Below are positions 1 to 7,930 of a stretch of 36,390 nt of DNA, in pieces. The stretch is from Parapedobacter sp964613725 (GTDB lineage: Bacteria; Bacteroidota; Bacteroidia; Sphingobacteriales; Sphingobacteriaceae), in NCBI GenBank assembly GCA_964613725.1, contig CAZTJY010000022.1:1-36390 (forward strand), given 5' to 3'. The number at the start of each line of letters is the position of its first letter. Position 1 is the first letter of the stretch. The position numbers were made by a program, and so were the translations under genes. The notes under the pieces were generated by a model. It had not been told where the DNA came from. It did no database searches and saw only the letters and a program-made list of their open reading frames with translations.

Positions 1-1
1 A

Positions 2-352
2 GCGAAAGATAGCCCGCAAGGCGCAGCTACCGCACAGGTGAGCATGATCTGGTTGATTTTGGCTTACTTTTTTCATACGTCGGGTGAGCTTTGCGTATCG
101 CCGGTGGGGCTTTCCTATATGAGTAAACTGTCGCCTAAAAAGTTTGTCGGTCTGATTTTCGGTGTGTGGTTTGCCTGTAGTGCTGTTGCCAATTTCTTGG
201 CGGGTATGTCGGGTAGTCTAATCGACCGCATCAGCGAAGCGTACTCCATCTCGACGTTTTTCCTGATTTTTGCTGTCATACCCGCCATCGCTGGATTGCT
301 GCTGATTCTGTTCTCGCCATTGTTGAGGCGGATGATGCACGGTATCCATTAG
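2..352 (+). CDS. POT/PTR2-family proton-dependent peptide transporter, C-terminal part
   Basis: This frame is open from the window edge, so the gene is 5'-truncated and about 116 residues remain. What is visible is the last membrane helices of a major facilitator protein. The segment SGELCVSPVGLSYMSKLSP matches the late-helix signature of bacterial di/tripeptide:proton symporters (DtpT-like), where a glutamate and a proline-glycine pair precede a 'K-L-(S/A)-P' loop. Two further hydrophobic helices follow, then a short basic tail. The family imports di- and tripeptides across the inner membrane driven by protons. A terminator lies 20 bp after the stop. The family call is fairly secure; substrate specificity cannot be judged from the fragment. 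Confidence 0.8.
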   Translation, partial: AKDSPQGAATAQVSMIWLILAYFFHTSGELCVSPVGLSYMSKLSPKKFVGLIFGVWFACSAVANFLAGMSGSLIDRISEAYSISTFFLIFAVIPAIAGLLLILFSPLLRRMMHGIH

Positions 353-372
353 CCGCTATAAAATCAAAGGTG

Positions 373-409
373 TACCGTTACGGCGAACAACCGCTGTAAC
401 GGTATTTTT
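373..409 (+). terminator. Rho-independent terminator of the peptide transporter gene
   Basis: TACCGTTACGGCG pairs with CGCTGTAACGGTA around a 6-nt loop (13 pairs, one G-U), followed directly by TTTTT. It lies between the transporter stop and the next gene on the same strand. Confidence 0.85.
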
Positions 410-462
410 GTGTTCGATTTTTACTTATAATCCTTACCTTTACGTACAAATTTGGATTGGTA

Positions 463-1191
463 GTGTCAGATAGCATCGTCATCATCCCTACATACAATGA
501 AAAGGAAAACATTGAAAAGATTATCCGTAAAGTGTACACACTCCCGGAAAGCTTTCATGTGTTGGTTGTTGATGATGGATCTCCCGATGGCACCGGTGCA
601 ATTGTAAAACGCTTACAAGGTGAGTTTGCCAATCGGTTGTTTTTGGAGGAAAGAAAGGGGAAGTCGGGACTTGGTACGGCCTATATCCATGGATTCAAAT
701 GGTGCATAGCACGCTCCTATGAGTACATCTTTGAAATGGACGCCGATTTCTCACACAATCCCGAAGATCTTTCGCGGCTCCGTGACGCATGCGTAACGGG
801 TGCAGATATGGCCATCGGTTCCCGCTATATTAAGGGAGTCAATGTGGTTAATTGGCCGATGAGCCGGGTGTTGATGTCGTATTTCGCTTCCGGATATGTG
901 CGTTGGATTACCGGTATCTCCATACGCGATGCCACAGCAGGTTTCGTGTGCTATAAGCGTGAAGTGCTGGAGACGATTCCACTGGATCGCATCCGGTTTG
1001 TTGGGTACGCTTTCCAGATTGAAATGAAATTCACTGCGATTAAATATGGGTTTAACGTGGTGGAGATACCTATCATCTTTACAGACCGTACAGAAGGCAT
1101 TTCCAAAATGAGTACCCGGATATTCCGGGAAGCTTTCTTTGGTGTCATCCAGATGAAAGTGAGTAGTTGGTTTAGAAAGTATAATAGGTGA
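463..1191 (+). CDS. Polyprenol-phosphate mannosyltransferase-like glycosyltransferase, family 2
   Basis: This 242-residue soluble GT-A enzyme resembles DPM1/polyprenol monophosphomannose synthases, which move a sugar from a nucleotide donor to a lipid phosphate at the inner membrane. Visible features are the N-terminal strand IIPTYNE, VVDDGSPDGT (about residues 35-44), the metal-binding DXD region EMDADFSH (91-98), and the IGSRY motif typical of the family. It lacks the C-terminal membrane domain some relatives carry. I chose the GTG at 463, which gives the usual short N-terminus MSDSIVIIPTYNE; a TTG at 457 is the alternative. It has its own transcription space after the upstream terminator. 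The acceptor lipid and the sugar are inferred from the family only. Confidence 0.85.
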   Translation: MSDSIVIIPTYNEKENIEKIIRKVYTLPESFHVLVVDDGSPDGTGAIVKRLQGEFANRLFLEERKGKSGLGTAYIHGFKWCIARSYEYIFEMDADFSHNPEDLSRLRDACVTGADMAIGSRYIKGVNVVNWPMSRVLMSYFASGYVRWITGISIRDATAGFVCYKREVLETIPLDRIRFVGYAFQIEMKFTAIKYGFNVVEIPIIFTDRTEGISKMSTRIFREAFFGVIQMKVSSWFRKYNR

Positions 1192-1193
1192 TT

Positions 1194-1267
1194 AGTTGAT
1201 AATTGATCGTTGATAATTTCTATCGACCCATGTATAACATCTGTTGTCATATGTCTGTTGTCTAGTG
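1194..1267. repeat. Degenerate heptanucleotide repeats upstream of ruvB
   Basis: The gap before ruvB contains 7-bp periodic sequence. Three units ending in TTGAT lie at 1194-1214 (AGTTGAT, AATTGAT, CGTTGAT). Four units lie at 1240-1267 (TCTGTTG, TCATATG, TCTGTTG, TCTAGTG). The last ends 25 bp before the ruvB start codon. Related units occur near 15.7 kb. Confidence 0.7.
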
Positions 1268-1292
1268 TCCGCCATCTAACGGCTAAGCAAAA

Positions 1293-2315
1293 ATGAACGA
1301 ATATTTGGATCCTAATGCCGATAAACTGTCCAACGTAGAGCGCGAATTGGAGAAAGTGCTGCGTCCGCAAGCGTTTGGAGATTTCACGGGCCAGAAAAAG
1401 ATTTTGGAAAACCTCAGTGTTTTCGTGCAGGCGGCCAAACTGCGCGGCGATGCGTTGGATCATGTATTGCTGCACGGTCCGCCAGGCCTTGGCAAAACCA
1501 CCCTGTCGCATATCATTGCCAATGAGATGGGCTCAGGCATCAAAGTGACGTCAGGGCCGGTACTGGATAAGCCGGGCGATCTGGCAGGGTTGCTCACCAA
1601 CCTCGATGAGGGCGATGTGCTGTTTATCGATGAGATACACCGCCTTAGCCCGGTGGTAGAGGAGTACCTGTACTCAGCAATGGAAGATTTCCGAATCGAC
1701 ATCATGCTCGAGACCGGACCCAATGCCCGCTCGGTGCAAATTACGTTGAACCCGTTTACACTCGTTGGGGCGACCACCCGTTCAGGACTGTTAACCGCGC
1801 CCCTGCGCGCACGTTTCGGTATCAATGCGCGGTTGGAATACTACGACGCCAAACTGCTCACCACTATCGTGCTTCGGTCTGCAAGTATTCTCCGGACCCC
1901 TATCACCGATGAAGGTGCTTATGAGATTGCCCGGAGGAGCCGCGGAACACCCCGTATTGCCAATGCCCTGCTGCGGCGCACGCGCGATTTCGCCCAAATC
2001 AAAGGCGACGGAAAAATCGATACCCCGATTGCGCAATATGCACTCAATGCACTGAATGTGGATGAACACGGCCTCGATGAAATGGATAACCGCATCCTCC
2101 TCACCATCATAGATAAATTCAAAGGCGGCCCGGTTGGTGTCAAGACCATTGCAACAGCCGTAGGGGAGGAGGAAGGAACCATTGAGGAAGTCTATGAACC
2201 TTTCCTTATTCAAGAAGGCTATTTAATGCGGACATCTCGCGGAAGGGAGTGTACGGAGTTGGCGTATAAACATTTGGGTAAAACAAATTATCCCAAGGGC
2301 AATACGCTTTTTTGA
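1293..2315 (+). CDS. ruvB: Holliday junction branch migration DNA helicase RuvB
   Basis: RuvB is the hexameric AAA+ motor that, with RuvA and RuvC, drives branch migration of Holliday junctions during recombinational repair. The 340-residue product has the expected length. The Walker A motif GPPGLGKT is at 62-69, Walker B FIDEIHR at 111-117, and the sensor/arginine-finger segment GATTRSG...RARFG follows. A C-terminal winged helix contains the family motif EEVYEPFLIQ-GY-RT-RGR. The start ATG is preceded by an A-rich stretch. An outer-membrane protein gene begins about 29 bp after the stop and may be co-transcribed, though no functional link is evident. Confidence 0.98.
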   Translation: MNEYLDPNADKLSNVERELEKVLRPQAFGDFTGQKKILENLSVFVQAAKLRGDALDHVLLHGPPGLGKTTLSHIIANEMGSGIKVTSGPVLDKPGDLAGLLTNLDEGDVLFIDEIHRLSPVVEEYLYSAMEDFRIDIMLETGPNARSVQITLNPFTLVGATTRSGLLTAPLRARFGINARLEYYDAKLLTTIVLRSASILRTPITDEGAYEIARRSRGTPRIANALLRRTRDFAQIKGDGKIDTPIAQYALNALNVDEHGLDEMDNRILLTIIDKFKGGPVGVKTIATAVGEEEGTIEEVYEPFLIQEGYLMRTSRGRECTELAYKHLGKTNYPKGNTLF

Positions 2316-2344
2316 TTTTTTTGATGAAAATGGTATAAGTATTG

Positions 2345-3130
2345 ATGGAAATGGGAATTATGAGAAGAATCTTGCTGTTCGCCCTGCTATGTTTTGCCGT
2401 TCCTTATGTTGGTTATTCCCAATTCGGCAATGAATCGCCCATTCCTTATTTTCGATATTCAGTTTCGGCTGGGTTGGGTGCGAACCAGCTTTATGGTGAT
2501 TTGGATAAGCGGCAAATCGGTGGAGGCGTGTACCTCCGGGGGAATTATTTCCTTAACCACGGGGTCAGCATCGGACTGGAATTCCAGGAAGGTTTACTGC
2601 GTGGGAAAGATAGCTTTGCAACCGATGGCGAAACCAGGAAGGCGGTGAATCTATACCATGCGGCTATCCTTGGGTTCCGTTTCCAACCGATTAAATTTCT
2701 GCAAGATGATCACTTACGTCGAATCGAATACCGAGAGTCTGCGATGAGGCGCACATTGAATAGCGTGTATATCGGTACAGGTATCGGTGTGCTGCACAGC
2801 TTGCAATGGGATAAGCGACGTGTTGAGGGAGGTGTGCCGTCAACGGATCCGATTACGGGAGAGCCTATAACAGTAATCAATATTCTGCCCGCCCACCGGG
2901 GAAGAAATCATGGTTTCAGTTATTTCATCAGTACGGATGTGGGGTTTGAAATCCCCTTACACAGCCTGAAGCCGGATCTGTTAGATTCCTATGTATGGAA
3001 CTTGGTCGTGAATGGCCAGTTCAATTTTGCGCTTGATGACGAGCTCGATGGTTACAGTGGGGATTACGCTGGTAACGAGCATCAGGATAGCTTTGCGATG
3101 CTGTCCCTGGGGGTCAATCTCCGGTTTTAA
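2345..3130 (+). CDS. Small outer-membrane beta-barrel protein, function unknown
   Basis: The product is about 261 residues. It begins with a cleavable signal peptide (hydrophobic RRILLFALLCFAVPYVGYS followed by Q). Alternating-pattern strands such as YSVSAGLGANQLYGDL, GGGVYLRGNYFLN and VSIGLEFQEGLL come next, and it ends in the aromatic C-terminus LGVNLRF typical of BAM-inserted barrels. No enzymatic motif is visible. The start is uncertain: in-frame ATG codons lie at 2345, 2351 and 2360, and 2360 would give the tightest signal peptide. The 3' end overlaps the convergent neighbour by 17 bp. An outer-membrane location is well supported; the role is unknown. Confidence 0.75.
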   Translation: MEMGIMRRILLFALLCFAVPYVGYSQFGNESPIPYFRYSVSAGLGANQLYGDLDKRQIGGGVYLRGNYFLNHGVSIGLEFQEGLLRGKDSFATDGETRKAVNLYHAAILGFRFQPIKFLQDDHLRRIEYRESAMRRTLNSVYIGTGIGVLHSLQWDKRRVEGGVPSTDPITGEPITVINILPAHRGRNHGFSYFISTDVGFEIPLHSLKPDLLDSYVWNLVVNGQFNFALDDELDGYSGDYAGNEHQDSFAMLSLGVNLRF

Positions 3131-3689
3131 TCTTTGCCAGTTTTTCCAGAATCTTCTTCCCCCGACTCTGTATGGCCGGCGACCCATCTCGGAGCAGAAA
3201 CTCAATTTGCTGCATCAGTTCGTCTTTAATCCATCCAAACTCGCTGCTCATATGAAACAGTACATCCATGCAATTGGCTTGCACAGCCACAGGTGTCTGC
3301 GTGTCGATAAACCAGCTAAATACTGTTTCGACCAATTGTTCACGATCAGCTGATTGAAGCGCATGGCGGTATTCATGATTCGCCTTTGGATGGGTAAGCC
3401 GCCGGAGGATATTGGTGAAATGCCGCTGGCAGCTTCGATTGCGTTGGCTCGCCAATCGGTCAAGGAAAAGGTAACAGACCGGCATGAAGCGATCGGGATG
3501 ATGTGCCGCGATGTATTCTAGCAACCAGGCGGCCCGGAACGCCAGTTGCGGGGACGCGGTGTCATAGCATAATTCGTGCAGTTCGGTCACCGGAACCTGC
3601 GGGTCATTGCCAAGCATGCTCAGCCCCGGGTTTCTGGTCTGATTTGCTTTGCTAGCCAGCAAGCCGTTAACCAAGGTTTGCGTATCCAT
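3114..3689 (-). CDS. HEAT-repeat-like conserved hypothetical protein
   Basis: This is a 191-residue, mostly alpha-helical, soluble protein with no signal peptide or membrane segment. Helix pairs such as AFRAAWLLEYIAAHHP, VQANCMDVLFHMSSEF and IQSRGKKILEKLAKI look like degenerate HEAT/ARM repeats, which usually form protein-binding solenoids. I do not recognise a specific family. It is transcribed towards the barrel-protein gene and overlaps its last 17 bp. A candidate -7 element (TATTTTTG on the minus strand, 3735-3742) lies about 46 bp upstream. A scaffold role is inferred from fold alone. Confidence 0.65.
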   Translation of the reverse strand: MDTQTLVNGLLASKANQTRNPGLSMLGNDPQVPVTELHELCYDTASPQLAFRAAWLLEYIAAHHPDRFMPVCYLFLDRLASQRNRSCQRHFTNILRRLTHPKANHEYRHALQSADREQLVETVFSWFIDTQTPVAVQANCMDVLFHMSSEFGWIKDELMQQIEFLLRDGSPAIQSRGKKILEKLAKIKTGD

Positions 3690-3775
3690 AGCGCTTTAGG
3701 TTACTAATAAGACGTTTGCATTGTTTTTTCTGGCCAAAAATATACCAATATTAGCTGTGGAACGATAAGTGAACC

Positions 3776-3804
3776 AAAAACGGGTGACCGTTTTGGCCAC
3801 CCGT
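3776..3804 (-). terminator. Rho-independent terminator of the xylBA operon
   Basis: On the minus strand ACGGGTG pairs with CACCCGT, with an inner CC/GG pair around a short loop, and is followed by TTTTT. It sits about 25 bp past the xylA stop codon. Confidence 0.8.
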
Positions 3805-3828
3805 AGAATCATTAATCCTATAATCGGG

Positions 3829-5160
3829 TTAAATGTACCGATTGACGATATTTTCAAACAACTCCTGTTTGCCGCTGATGGTTTCAGGTTCGCCCGAGGC
3901 TGCAGCGATGTCACGCAAATCGGTCAGCGAGAGGTTACCTGTTTCGAAATCTTTCCCCTTGCCGTTATCAAACGACGCATAGCGTTCCGCACGGAGTTTC
4001 TTGAAATCAGACTTGGTCAGGATGTTATCGGCCGCAACGAGTGCACGGGCAAACGTATCCGCACCGCCGATATGCGCATAAAAGAGATCTGCGCGGTCTG
4101 TGGAGTTACGCCGAACCTTCGCATCGAAATTGATGCCGCCGCCCGCAAAACCACCGGCTTCGAGAATGATAAGCATGCATTCCGCCAGTTCGTTAATGTT
4201 GTTCGGGAACTGGTCGGTATCCCACCCGTTTTGGTAGTCGCCGCGGTTGGCGTCTATCGAACCGAGCAAACCCGCGTCGGCCGCTACCTGTAATTCATGT
4301 TGGAAGGTATGCCCAGCCAATGTAGCGTGGTTCACTTCCAGGTTGAGTTTGAAATCATCCAAAAGGTCGTATTGCCGGAGGAAACTGATTACCGTTGCGG
4401 CATCATAATCGTACTGGTGCTTGGTTGGTTCGCAAGGCTTGGGTTCAATGAAAAACGTGCCTTTGAAACCCTGCTTGCGCGCGTAATCCCGGGCGGTATG
4501 CAACATCCGTGCAAGATGCTCCTGTTCGCGCTTCATGTCGGTATTCAGCAGAGACATATATCCCTCACGGCCACCCCAGAACACATAGTTCTCCCCGCCT
4601 AATGCAATGGTGGCGTCCAATGCGGCTTTGATCTGAGCTCCCGCATGGGCTACGACAGCAAAATCCGGGTTAGTGGCCGCACCATTCATATACCGTTTGT
4701 GCGAGAATAGGTTAGCCGTGCCCCATAGCAGCTTTACGCCACTGGCAGCCTGCTTTTCCTTAGCGTATGCTACTAGCGCAGCAAGCCGCTTTTCATTTTC
4801 GGCCACGTTGTCCCCATAATCCACTACGTCCACATCGTGGAAGCAATAATAAGGCATGCCTATTTTTGTGAAAAACTCAAACGCTGCATCCATTTTGTCT
4901 TTGGCACGTTGGATGACATCGCTGTCTTTATCCCAGGGGAAAAACAACGTCGGTCCGCCAAATGGATCGCTGCCGTTTCCATTGAAGGAGTGCCAGTAGG
5001 CAACCGCAAACCGCAGGTGTTCTTCCATGGTTTTGCCTGCTATCACCCTGCCTGCATCATACCAGCGGTACGCCAGTGGATTGTCTGATTCAGGCCCTTC
5101 ATAGGCGATTTTTCCGATTCCTTTAAAATACTCGTTTTCGCCGATTAGTACGTTTGACAT
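3829..5160 (-). CDS. xylA: Xylose isomerase
   Basis: XylA converts D-xylose to D-xylulose in the cytoplasm, the first step of the isomerase pathway. The 443-residue length fits the longer class II type. Active-site features are visible: FHDVD (His108, Asp111), WGGREGY (about 195-201), IEPKP (Glu239, Lys241), NLEVNHATLAGH (Glu275, His278), DANRGD (303-308) and GWDTDQF (312-318). These cover the two metal sites and the catalytic histidine and lysine. It is the second gene of a minus-strand operon, 29 bp after xylB, and ends at a strong terminator. Expression should follow the xylB promoter with its LacI-type operator. Confidence 0.98.
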   Translation of the reverse strand: MSNVLIGENEYFKGIGKIAYEGPESDNPLAYRWYDAGRVIAGKTMEEHLRFAVAYWHSFNGNGSDPFGGPTLFFPWDKDSDVIQRAKDKMDAAFEFFTKIGMPYYCFHDVDVVDYGDNVAENEKRLAALVAYAKEKQAASGVKLLWGTANLFSHKRYMNGAATNPDFAVVAHAGAQIKAALDATIALGGENYVFWGGREGYMSLLNTDMKREQEHLARMLHTARDYARKQGFKGTFFIEPKPCEPTKHQYDYDAATVISFLRQYDLLDDFKLNLEVNHATLAGHTFQHELQVAADAGLLGSIDANRGDYQNGWDTDQFPNNINELAECMLIILEAGGFAGGGINFDAKVRRNSTDRADLFYAHIGGADTFARALVAADNILTKSDFKKLRAERYASFDNGKGKDFETGNLSLTDLRDIAAASGEPETISGKQELFENIVNRYI

Positions 5161-5189
5161 ATTTTTATATCGTTTATTTGTTTAACTGT

Positions 5190-6686
5190 TTACTGATTCA
5201 TTTCGCTCGACAATTGGTTGTCGAGGAGTTGTTTCCATTCCTGGTACAGCGCTTCGTAGTTGCCGGGTGCTTGAGGTTCCACGGTTCTCAATAACTCCTG
5301 CTTGCTGAAAGCCTCAGCGGGAGAAGCAAAAATGCCCGAGCCGATACCCGCGCCTAAAGCGGCGCCAACGCTGCCGTCGCTGTTGTACAGCTCCACGGGT
5401 ACGCCGGTTACTTCCACGAAAATTTCGGTAAAAAGTTCGCTAAGGAACATATTCGCCAGACCTGCACGGATGACATCGGGATGTATGCCATTTCCGCGGA
5501 GGATATCCAGCCCGTAACGAAATGCATACGCAATACCCTCTTGCGATGCACGGAATACTTGGGAGCGGCCATGTGCATTGAAATCGAGGTCGACAAAGCG
5601 CGCACCCAAAATTTTATTGTGCAGAAAGCGTTCTGCCCCGTTTCCGAATGGGAAGATTTTAAGTCCGTTGCTGCCCGGTGCCACAGCCTTTCCGAGGGCG
5701 TTCATTTGTGCGTAGTCAAGACCGTGCCCGAAATGGTCCTTTGCCCAACGGTTCAATATGCCGGTGCCGTTAATACACAGTAACACGCCTGTGCGTGGCG
5801 ACTTTGGCGTATAATTAACATGGGCAAACGTATTGACGCGCGATGCGTGATCATATACCAACTGATCACTTACTGCATAAATGACTCCCGACGTACCTGC
5901 TGTCGCAGCCACTTCGCCGGGCTCCAGTACGTTCAATGACAGTGCATTATTGGGCTGGTCACCCGCTTTATATGAAACCGGGATACCCGGGGTAAGGCCG
6001 AGCTGTGCGGCGACATCTCTCCGTAGCGTACCATGTTCACCAAACAATGGTCGGATTTCTGGGAATACGGCCTCATCAAATCCGAAATGGGCGAGGACTT
6101 CCGTGGAAATCCTATTGTTTTTAAAATCCCAGAATATCCCTTCCGAAAGCGCTGAAATGCTCGTTGTTGCCACTCCCGTAAGTTTCATCGCGATGTAATC
6201 GCCGGGCAACATGATGTGATGTGCCTTGGCATACACATCCGGCTCGTTAGCCTTCACCCACGCCCATTTCGACGCCGTGAAATTACCGGGTGAGTTGAGG
6301 AGGTGCGCTAGCGCGAAGGGCTCACCCATATCGGCAAATGCCGACTCCCCGATTTCCACCGCCCGGCTATCGCACCAGATAATTGAATTGCGGAGTGCGT
6401 TACCTTCTTTGTCTACCACAACGAGGCCATGCATCTGGTAGGCAATGCCAATGGCACCGATATCGCGTACTTTGAACGTCGCATCCGTGGTGAGTTTCTG
6501 GATGGCAGCCACCACCTGTTCCCACCACATATCCGGTGCCTGCTCGGCCCAGCCCGGTACAACAGAAAGAATGTTGTTTTCGTGATCCTCCGGAAAACGG
6601 ACGGAGGCCACGCACGCCTGTGTGTCGGCATCCACCACAGACACTTTAATGGAAGAAGTACCGATATCGACACCTAATAGTAACAT
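5190..6686 (-). CDS. xylB: Xylulokinase
   Basis: XylB phosphorylates D-xylulose to xylulose 5-phosphate with ATP, feeding the pentose phosphate pathway. The 498-residue product starts with the FGGY-kinase phosphate-1 motif LLLGVDIGTSSIKVSVVD. It later shows GDYIAMKLTG, the catalytic-aspartate region KAGDQPNNAL and ATAGTSGVIYAVS. I chose the ATG at 6686 because it places the kinase motif at residue 2. The frame is open 74 codons further upstream, but that stretch covers the promoter and operator and has no kinase homology. It is first in the xylBA operon and divergent from the LacI-type regulator. Confidence 0.96.
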   Translation of the reverse strand: MLLLGVDIGTSSIKVSVVDADTQACVASVRFPEDHENNILSVVPGWAEQAPDMWWEQVVAAIQKLTTDATFKVRDIGAIGIAYQMHGLVVVDKEGNALRNSIIWCDSRAVEIGESAFADMGEPFALAHLLNSPGNFTASKWAWVKANEPDVYAKAHHIMLPGDYIAMKLTGVATTSISALSEGIFWDFKNNRISTEVLAHFGFDEAVFPEIRPLFGEHGTLRRDVAAQLGLTPGIPVSYKAGDQPNNALSLNVLEPGEVAATAGTSGVIYAVSDQLVYDHASRVNTFAHVNYTPKSPRTGVLLCINGTGILNRWAKDHFGHGLDYAQMNALGKAVAPGSNGLKIFPFGNGAERFLHNKILGARFVDLDFNAHGRSQVFRASQEGIAYAFRYGLDILRGNGIHPDVIRAGLANMFLSELFTEIFVEVTGVPVELYNSDGSVGAALGAGIGSGIFASPAEAFSKQELLRTVEPQAPGNYEALYQEWKQLLDNQLSSEMNQ

Positions 6687-6715
6687 GATTGGATATGGAT
6701 AAGTTTCATGAACAA

Positions 6716-6729
6716 TGCTAACGTTGGCA
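6716..6729. promoter_or_regulatory. LacI-family operator between xylB and its regulator
   Basis: TGCTAACGTTGGCA is a near-perfect palindrome centred on CG, with one T-G mismatch pair. This is the classic form of LacI/PurR-family operators. It abuts the -7 element of the xylB promoter and covers the expected transcription start, so bound repressor would block xylBA. The neighbouring LacI-type gene is the natural ligand. Confidence 0.75.
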
Positions 6730-6759
6730 TAAAGGTAGAGATTACTTTTTGTTTTCCAA
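6730..6759 (-). promoter_or_regulatory. xylBA promoter, Bacteroidota type
   Basis: On the minus strand TTG (6757-6759), a 19-bp spacer and TACCTTTA (6730-6737) match the Bacteroidota -33/-7 pattern, with one departure at the last -7 base. The xylB start is 44 bp further on. Confidence 0.7.
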
Positions 6760-6763
6760 AATG

Positions 6764-6771
6764 TATCTTTA
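6764..6771 (+). promoter_or_regulatory. Candidate -7 element of the LacI-type regulator gene
   Basis: TATCTTTA resembles the -7 consensus TAnnTTTG. A weak TTA lies 19 bp upstream in place of TTG. The expected transcript start would leave a leader of about 57 nt before the TTG start codon at 6835. Confidence 0.45.
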
Positions 6772-6834
6772 TTTTTGTTGGTAACCCCAGATGGTTTTTT
6801 CCGCTGGTGCGGCTCATGCTTTAATCGATATCCA

Positions 6835-7857
6835 TTGAAAAAAATCACCATTTTAGACATCGCTAAGGAACTTAATATCACTTTTTCTACCGTCGCGCGT
6901 GCGCTCAATGATCACCCGGCCATCAGTACAACAACGAAAAAGGCCGTCCGGGAGACCGCCGACCGGCTTGGTTACCGGCCCAATAAAGTGGCATCTTCGC
7001 TACGTTCGGGTAAAACAAAGATCATTGGTGTATTGGTGCCCCGTTTGGACGTTAGTTTCTTTAGCTCGGTGGTGCATGGCATAGAAGGGGTAGTGAACGA
7101 AAGTGGCTACACCATATTGCTATACCAATCGCAGGAGTCCATCAAGCAGGAAAGTCGTGGGATTGATACATTCCTTCGTTCCCGTGTGGATGGTATCATT
7201 GCCTCCATTTCACTCGAGACGGAAGATAATGGCGGGTTTATGGAAATCAAAGAGCGTAATATCCCCTTGGCCTTTTTCGACCGTGTGCCAGTCGGCCTCG
7301 ACGTGCCATCTGTGACCATAGATGACTATCGGGGCGGTTTCATGGCCACCGAACACCTTATCCGCGCAGGATACCGCCGCATTGTCCATATCAACCAATA
7401 CCGAAACATCAATATTTTCAACGAGCGTCTCCGTGGCTATCTTGGTGCGTTGGAACAGTATGGCTTACCGGTCGACGAGGAATTGATTATCAAGGGCGAC
7501 TTTTCTCTCGAATTCGGGCGGCGGTGTGTGCGAGAGTTATTGGATAAGCGAATTGACTTTGACGCGATATTTACGTTGGAGGATTTCACGGCAATGGGCG
7601 TGGTGCAAGAACTGAAAGCCGCAGGTAAGTGCATTCCTGAAGATGTTGGCGTGGTTGGATTCGCGAACGAAGCGTTTACAAGCTTGGTCAGCCCCACGAT
7701 CTCCACGGTAGATCAGCGCACAGTCGACATGGGAGAAGAAGTCGCTCGCCTTTTCCTGAGATTACTCAAAAAGGGTGATTATTACAAACACAGGCCCGAA
7801 AAAATCATCTTAGCACCTAAACTGCTGGTTCGAGAGAGTTCGAAGCGGGAGCAATAA
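6835..7857 (+). CDS. LacI-family transcriptional regulator, probable xylose regulator
   Basis: The product is 340 residues. An N-terminal LacI helix-turn-helix (ITILDIAKELNITFSTVARAL, then a helix with HPAIS) is followed by the hinge NKVASSLRSGKTK. The periplasmic-binding-protein-like sensor domain starts at IIGVLVP and contains the usual DRVP and DDYRGG segments. The start is a TTG: there is no in-frame ATG or GTG before it that fits, and the TTG gives exactly MKKITILDIAKEL, the standard N-terminus. It is divergent from xylBA, and a CG-centred operator sits over the xylB transcription start. It is therefore probably a xylose- or xylulose-responsive repressor, which is inference from context. 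Confidence 0.9.
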   Translation: MKKITILDIAKELNITFSTVARALNDHPAISTTTKKAVRETADRLGYRPNKVASSLRSGKTKIIGVLVPRLDVSFFSSVVHGIEGVVNESGYTILLYQSQESIKQESRGIDTFLRSRVDGIIASISLETEDNGGFMEIKERNIPLAFFDRVPVGLDVPSVTIDDYRGGFMATEHLIRAGYRRIVHINQYRNINIFNERLRGYLGALEQYGLPVDEELIIKGDFSLEFGRRCVRELLDKRIDFDAIFTLEDFTAMGVVQELKAAGKCIPEDVGVVGFANEAFTSLVSPTISTVDQRTVDMGEEVARLFLRLLKKGDYYKHRPEKIILAPKLLVRESSKREQ

Positions 7858-7930
7858 GAAAGCGTAAGATGGTACGCCAACAAAAATTTATATATTGGAG
7901 CCCAATTTGCAGATGCTGAAACAATATTAA

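Noticed and set aside
6687..6908. N-terminal extension of xylulokinase by 74 codons
   Set aside because: The extension covers the promoter and operator, has no kinase homology, and overlaps the start of the divergent LacI-type gene. The ATG at 6686 gives the standard protein.
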